Origin: Orobanche coerulescens
Taxonomy: Eukaryota; Streptophyta; Magnoliopsida; Lamiales; Orobanchaceae
Assembly (NCBI GenBank): GCA_033398695.1
Contig: CM065804.1
Span: 13,501,001-13,565,000, forward strand
Direction: 5' to 3'
Length of the DNA stretch: 64,000 bases
The stretch's first letter is position 1. Each line of letters begins with the position of its first letter. A program made the translations under genes and the position numbers. Of this stretch, positions 59,687 through 64,000 are shown piece after piece. The notes under the pieces are model-generated. The model was not told the origin of the DNA. It searched no databases and was given only the letters and a program-made list of their open reading frames with translations.

Positions 59687-60841
59687 TGTTGTGTCAAGAA
59701 TTAACACCTTCCGACCGGCGATCGCCTCGGAGGTCGGGCGACCGAGTCACTGCCGAGCGGCCAAGGTTTACCCAGCGGACAAGCTAGACTGGCCAACCGA
59801 AGGCCCCAGGACGAATCCCGGTGCCGAGCGATCGACATCAATACGATCGCCTCTCGGTACTCGGCGACCGACTCCTGGAGACGATCGCCTCTCGATATCT
59901 GCCGACCAACCCTTGGTGACCGACCAAATCCCGACCTTCAGCACCTGGCCTTTGGCGACCTCGGATGATCAGCTAGAGACGACCGCTTCATATCGATCAC
60001 CACCGATGGCCATCCAGTCGGCTAAGGCCGAACCTTGAGACTGGCACCACGTGCAAGGGACGAGACAGGATCCGCGAATCTCGGGCCATTGACCTCAGCC
60101 TGGCAGAATCTCTCCACCAGCCGACAAGCCGCCGAAAGCTTGTAAGTAGGGCCGCATGTTGACTCACTCCGGACACGTTCTGGCTCCTTATTGGACCGCC
60201 CAGCTGGCGCCAGCCACTGCATTGGACTTTAGCCCGACAGCCAGCATCTTCCTTGGACTTTAGCCTGACAGCCAGCATCTTACTTGGACTTTAGCCCGAC
60301 AGCCCAGGAGATCGGCACATTATTATATTGGCCGGCGGGCGATCGGCACATTATTATAATGGCCGAAAGGCGATCGCCCGCCTAAGGACAGGACTCGGTT
60401 GTCCCTATATAAACAAGGCTCCCTGCACTTGGCCACTTCTTCAACTTCCTTCTGCAATATCGCGATTTGAGAGCACTATACAGAAACAATATACAGCACT
60501 TGGCTAATCTCCAACTCTTGGCAACAGCTATCATTCGGTCTCACTTCTCCCGGCCTTTCTCCTCGAGCAGATTACCGGCAGGGACGAAGAACACCGAGCT
60601 TCGCTCAAGAGCCGGATTAACAGAGTCTTTTTACACTCATTGTATTTAGATTTCTCTCATTAATACTTGTATCCACGAATATTTGTATTAATAACATCTC
60701 GCGAGAGCATTCAAGCCCGGGCCTAACAAACCCGGCAAATCTTGTATTATTTATCTTCTCTCGGAAGTGCTCCCGCAATTGTTGTTTGTTGTCCGTCTCC
60801 AGCAGTATTTAATCTTCGGATAGATATTTTGGGCAACAACA
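59687..60841 (+). repeat. Element B 5' LTR
   Basis: A 1155-bp LTR, TGTTGT..ACAACA. TATATAAA lies at 60406-60413. U3 is rich in CGATCGCC motifs and has a 31-bp tandem repeat at 60222-60306. The segment 60660-60780 (CTCGCGAGAGCATTCAAGCCCGG) is strongly similar to A's LTR. It is near-identical to 63076-64000. Confidence 0.93.
60222..60306 (+). repeat. 31-bp tandem repeat in element B LTR
   Basis: Units start at 60222, 60253 and 60284, each TTGGACTTTAGCCYGACAGCC. They are repeated in the 3' LTR from about 63611. A related pair with GATCGGCACATTATTATAWT follows at 60311-60360. Confidence 0.9.
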
Positions 60842-60843
60842 AT

Positions 60844-60861
60844 TGGCGCTAGAGGAAGGGG
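60844..60861 (+). promoter_or_regulatory. Element B primer-binding site
   Basis: TGGCGCTAGAGGAAGGGG lies two bases after the LTR end. It shares its first ten bases with A's PBS. The primer tRNA was not identified. Confidence 0.7.
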
Positions 60862-60970
60862 CATCTAACCCTCGATTTTTTACACCTACCGTCCCGAAGA
60901 ACACTCACTGTTCTCGGGGCAGATACTTGAAGTGACACTCACTGCACTTCAAAGAAATCCTTCAGAAATC

Positions 60971-62250
60971 ATGTCTTCCGCCTCCGCGTCGAAGAAAGCC
61001 CGGCCCGGCCGGCGGACCCCTGTTCCGTCCCAGTCCGAGCCGCAGCCGACGGTGGAAGGTAGCCGCCGCGGTCAGAGACGCTCGATACCGTCCCTGGACG
61101 GTCGCCCAAGCCTCTCGCTCGATCAGTTCCGAACCAATGAACAGATCGAAGAGGCCATAGCCGCCCATCAGGAACGACGGAGTGCTCTCGACGCACCTCC
61201 TGCTATCACCCCCTCGGTCTTCCGCCGGAAGACCAAGCGGAAGCTTAAGGCACTACTGGCCGAGAGATCGCCAGGAGGCTCTCGCCCGCTAGAAGAGGCG
61301 CTCGGCAGCCGGGGCAGTCCGGCCCCAGCTACGAGACGACGGAGTTCCAATCCGTCACCAGGAGCTCGGCCTACCCGGCTCCCACAAGGCGATCCAGCCG
61401 CCTGGCCCCCGCTCGCCAAATTCCCGAGGTCGGCAGCAGTGGAGTCCGGAGGTCGGTACACGATCGCCTCGGCCCCCGCTCCCAAAGCCGATCCGAAAGC
61501 AGCCGAGCCGCGGCGATTGCCGCAATGCAACATCAGATCGACGACGTGAAGGCGCTCCTGCAATCCGGGGCAGGCGCCATAAAGACGATCGCCGCGCCAA
61601 GCGAGCCTCTCGCGATCGACATCTAGCTCGCCCCGGTGCAGCACAAGATCGTTCCTCCTCAGACACCTGTGTACCAGGGGCGATCGGACCCCCAAACACA
61701 CCTGCACAAGTTCAACATCTACATGATCGGGTGTGGGGCATCGGACGCGACCCGGTGCTGAATGTTCCCTCTGACGCTAGACGACCTCGCCCACCGGTGG
61801 TACACCTCATTGCCACCTCGGTCCATTGGCTCCTTTAACGAGCTGGCACACGTCTTCACGGAACACTTCGCCACCAGGGTCGCCCGGCCAGAAGGTCGCC
61901 ATCGCATGATGCAAATCAGGCAAGGAGAAGAAGAGTTCGACTCAGACTACATCGATCGGGTAGACGTGGTCATCCTCAACGGCGAGCCCGTAAGCGATGA
62001 GACCGCCCTCTACGCGGTTCTAGGAGGTTTTCAGGGCTTCTCGCCTATGTTCAGGCATCTCACGAAGACCCTACCGACGACCTACGCAGCCTTCCGGGCT
62101 AGAGCCGCAGATTTCCTGTCCAGGCAAAGGCTTCTTCTCAGCCTAGGAGTAGAGCGATCGGCGCCCGTACGACGACCTCCAGTCTCCCAGCCCGATCGCT
62201 ACTATCAAGCAGAGCCGGAGGACTCGATCCCCGCCTACAGTCCATTTTAA
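60971..62250 (+). pseudogene. gag: Element B gag
   Basis: It starts at the ATG at 60971 (MSSASASKKARPG). The SLSLDQFRTNEQIEEAI block aligns with A's gag. A frameshift near 61455 moves coding to another frame. That frame has stops at about 61627 and 61759, then the capsid domain (61762-62110; LDDLAHRWYTSLPPRSI, ARPEGRHRMM, DYIDRVD, GFSPMFRHL). It ends at 62250 in a short tail. Roughly 62157-62265 is duplicated with divergence at 62300-62408. Non-functional, and the zinc-binding stretch seen in A is absent. Confidence 0.85.
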
Positions 62251-63054
62251 ATAAGGGACTAACTCCCGCCGATCGCCGACATCGACCTACGAATAAAGCG
62301 ATCGGCTGCCGAGCGACGATCGCCAGTCTTCCGGCCAAATCGCAACATCATCAGCAACCCGGTGGACACGATCGCCATCTACAGTCCAGCATATAACATG
62401 ACGGACTAAGGCATAAGATCGCCTCCACCGCACATCATAAAGCCATGGCCCTGGCAGTCGATGGAACCGGCTGCTTCGGCCATGCAAGGTCCCTTTCGGC
62501 CGAGATCGCCCGCCCTTCGTTTAAATACGAGGCCGGCGTAGTCTGAGGGCTCTCCAACATTAATCGGTGGACACACGCCACAACCCCGTCTCAACGTACA
62601 CCGTCGAGGTCGGCCATCTCCATGGCCGGCCGAGGTGGAAGCAGAGCTAACAAGCCGCGGGCGTGGAGTTGATTCATCCGACGCTGCCCCGCGCAAGGAC
62701 TCCTCTAGACCGAGACCGCACGCCCTTCGTTTAAATACGAGGCGAGGCGCAGCCTAACAGAGGACCCTCATAATAAAGTGAGTCACGAGACACTCAATGT
62801 CTTCGCGCACCAAGACACGGTCATGGAGTCGGTCCATCGATCTCCGCGACTGTGCACGATTCCTCAAACAAAGCGAAACCACCAAGTTTCCATGGGGGAT
62901 CGGCCAATGTTGTTTTTGCAGGTACAAGACCGAAAGATAGCTAAAGCCAATCGACCATGATAGCCCAAGTTCGAGTCCTAAGTCAGCTCAGATCGCCCGT
63001 CCTCATCCATACACGATCGCCAGCAAGAACCACCTCGCCCCATGTCTTCAACAT
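62251..63054. other. Element B non-coding spacer
   Basis: No ORF with a domain. It contains two copies of a module (about 62455-62530 and 62685-62745) with CTTCGTTTAAATACGAGGC. On the opposite strand these match A at 8195-8260 and 8460-8530. The rest is unassigned. Confidence 0.6.
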
Positions 63055-63075
63055 AGGAGCAAGCTGGGGGGCAAT
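63055..63075 (+). promoter_or_regulatory. Element B polypurine tract
   Basis: GGAGCAAGCTGGGGGGCAAT abuts the 3' LTR start. It is almost identical to A's PPT. Confidence 0.85.
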
Positions 63076-64000
63076 TGTTGTGTCAAGAATTAACACCTTA
63101 CGACCGGCGATCACCTCGGAGGTCGGGCAACCGAGTCACTGCCGAGCGGCCAAGGTTTACCCAGCGGACAAGCTAGACTGGCCAACCGAAGGCCCCAGGA
63201 CGAATCCCGGTGCCGAGCGATCGACATCAATACGATCGCCTCTCGGTACTCGGCGACCGACTCCTGGAGACGATCGCCTCTCGATATCTGCCGACCGACC
63301 CTTGGTGACCGACCAAATCCCGACCTTCAGCACCTGGCCTTTGGCGACCTCGGATGATCAGCTAGAGACGACCGCTTCATATCGATCACCACCGATGGCC
63401 ATCCAGTCGGCTAAGGCCGAACCTTGAGACTGGCACCACGTGCAAGGGCCGAGACAGGATCCGCGAATCTCGGGCCATTGACCTCAGCCTGGCAGAATCT
63501 CTCCACCAGCCGACAAGCCGCCGAAAGCTTGTCAGTAGGGCCGCATGTTGACTGACTCCGGACACGTTCTGGCTCCTTATTGGACCGCCCAGCTGGCGCC
63601 AGCCACTGCATTGGACTTTAGCCCGACAGCCAGCATCTTCCTTGGACTTTAGCCCGACAGCCAGCATCTTCCTTGGACTTTAGCCCGACAGCCCAGGAGA
63701 TCGGCACATTATTATATTGGCCGGCGGGCGATCGGCACATTATTATAATGGCCGAAAGGCGATCGCCCGCCTAAGGACAGGACTCGGCTGTCCCTATATA
63801 AACAAGGCTCCCTGCACTTGGCCACTTCTTCAACTTCCTTCTGCAATATCGCGATTTGAGAGCACTATACAGAAACAATATACAGCACTTGGCTAATCTC
63901 CAACTCTTGGCAACAGCTATCATTCGGTCTCACTTCTCCCGGCCTTTCTCCTCGAGCAGATTACCGGCAGGGACGAAGAACACCGAGCTTCGCTCAAGAG
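63076..64000 (+). repeat. Element B 3' LTR, cut by window end
   Basis: The first 925 bp match 59687 onward with scattered substitutions. The TATA box TATATAAA is at 63795-63802. Confidence 0.92.

Larger units (their letters stand above)
59687..64000 (+). mobile_element. Element B: internally deleted relative of element A
   Basis: Plus-strand Tat/Retand-type element. 5' LTR 59687-60841, PBS, degraded gag, non-coding spacer, PPT, then 3' LTR from 63076 running off the window. The internal region is only 2.2 kb and lacks pol and the antisense gene. Gag, PBS, PPT and the R-U5 part of the LTR match element A. It is non-autonomous. Confidence 0.9.

Overview
This is plant nuclear DNA, most likely from a eudicot, and almost all of it is transposable elements. 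No intact host gene, rRNA, tRNA or CRISPR array was found. The evidence is Ty3/gypsy pol domains, initiator-Met-tRNA primer sites, chromodomain integrases, a plant RTE-type LINE with its (TTG)n tail, and a CACTA terminus. I use local labels A-J for the elements. Boundaries were read from LTR pairs, TG..CA ends, target-site duplications (TSDs), primer-binding sites (PBS) and polypurine tracts (PPT).

Left stack (1-31201), nested four deep. Element D is non-autonomous and minus-strand. It has a partial 3' LTR at 1-1183, internal sequence at 1184-3478 and 29621-29993, and a partial 5' LTR at 29994-31201. Element A (3479-29620, TSD ATACT) sits inside D. A is a Tat/Retand-type Ty3/gypsy element on the minus strand, with gag, protease, RT, two RNase H domains and integrase, plus an antisense, intron-containing extra gene on the plus strand (4939-7643). 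Element C (12606-26641, TSD ATGAG) split A just upstream of the protease domain. C is non-autonomous with 2.7 kb LTRs. Element J (20360-26266, 4-bp TSD GTGC) is a chromovirus inserted in C's 5' LTR.

Right stack (31202-53933). Element E (minus) has its 3' LTR split by element F (33974-51308, plus, TSD ACGGG). F is split in turn by element G (39374-48002, minus, TSD GATAG), a Tekay/Del-like chromovirus with near-complete but mutated gag-pol. E's 5' end is missing: at about 53933 it gives way to a LINE-1-type fragment.

Right arm (53934-64000). In order: a LINE-1 fragment, AT-rich DNA with a tRNA-like stretch, one CACTA terminus (to 55416), an AT-rich degenerate repeat domain, a 5'-truncated RTE LINE (57673-59544), and element B (from 59687, running off the window). 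B is an internally deleted relative of A.

How the elements relate. C, D, E and F have no recognisable pol but share with G the LTR ends, PBS, PPT-side hairpin and a tandem double hairpin in the transcribed part of the LTR. They are probably mobilised by G-like relatives (inference). B relates to A in the same way. The best leads are the conserved double hairpin across five LTR families, family-specific CpG-rich near-palindromic 12-mer arrays just upstream of the TATA boxes (where LTR pairs differ most), the antisense gene of A with its own TATA box and intact splice sites, and a relic second PPT/LTR junction inside C, D and E.
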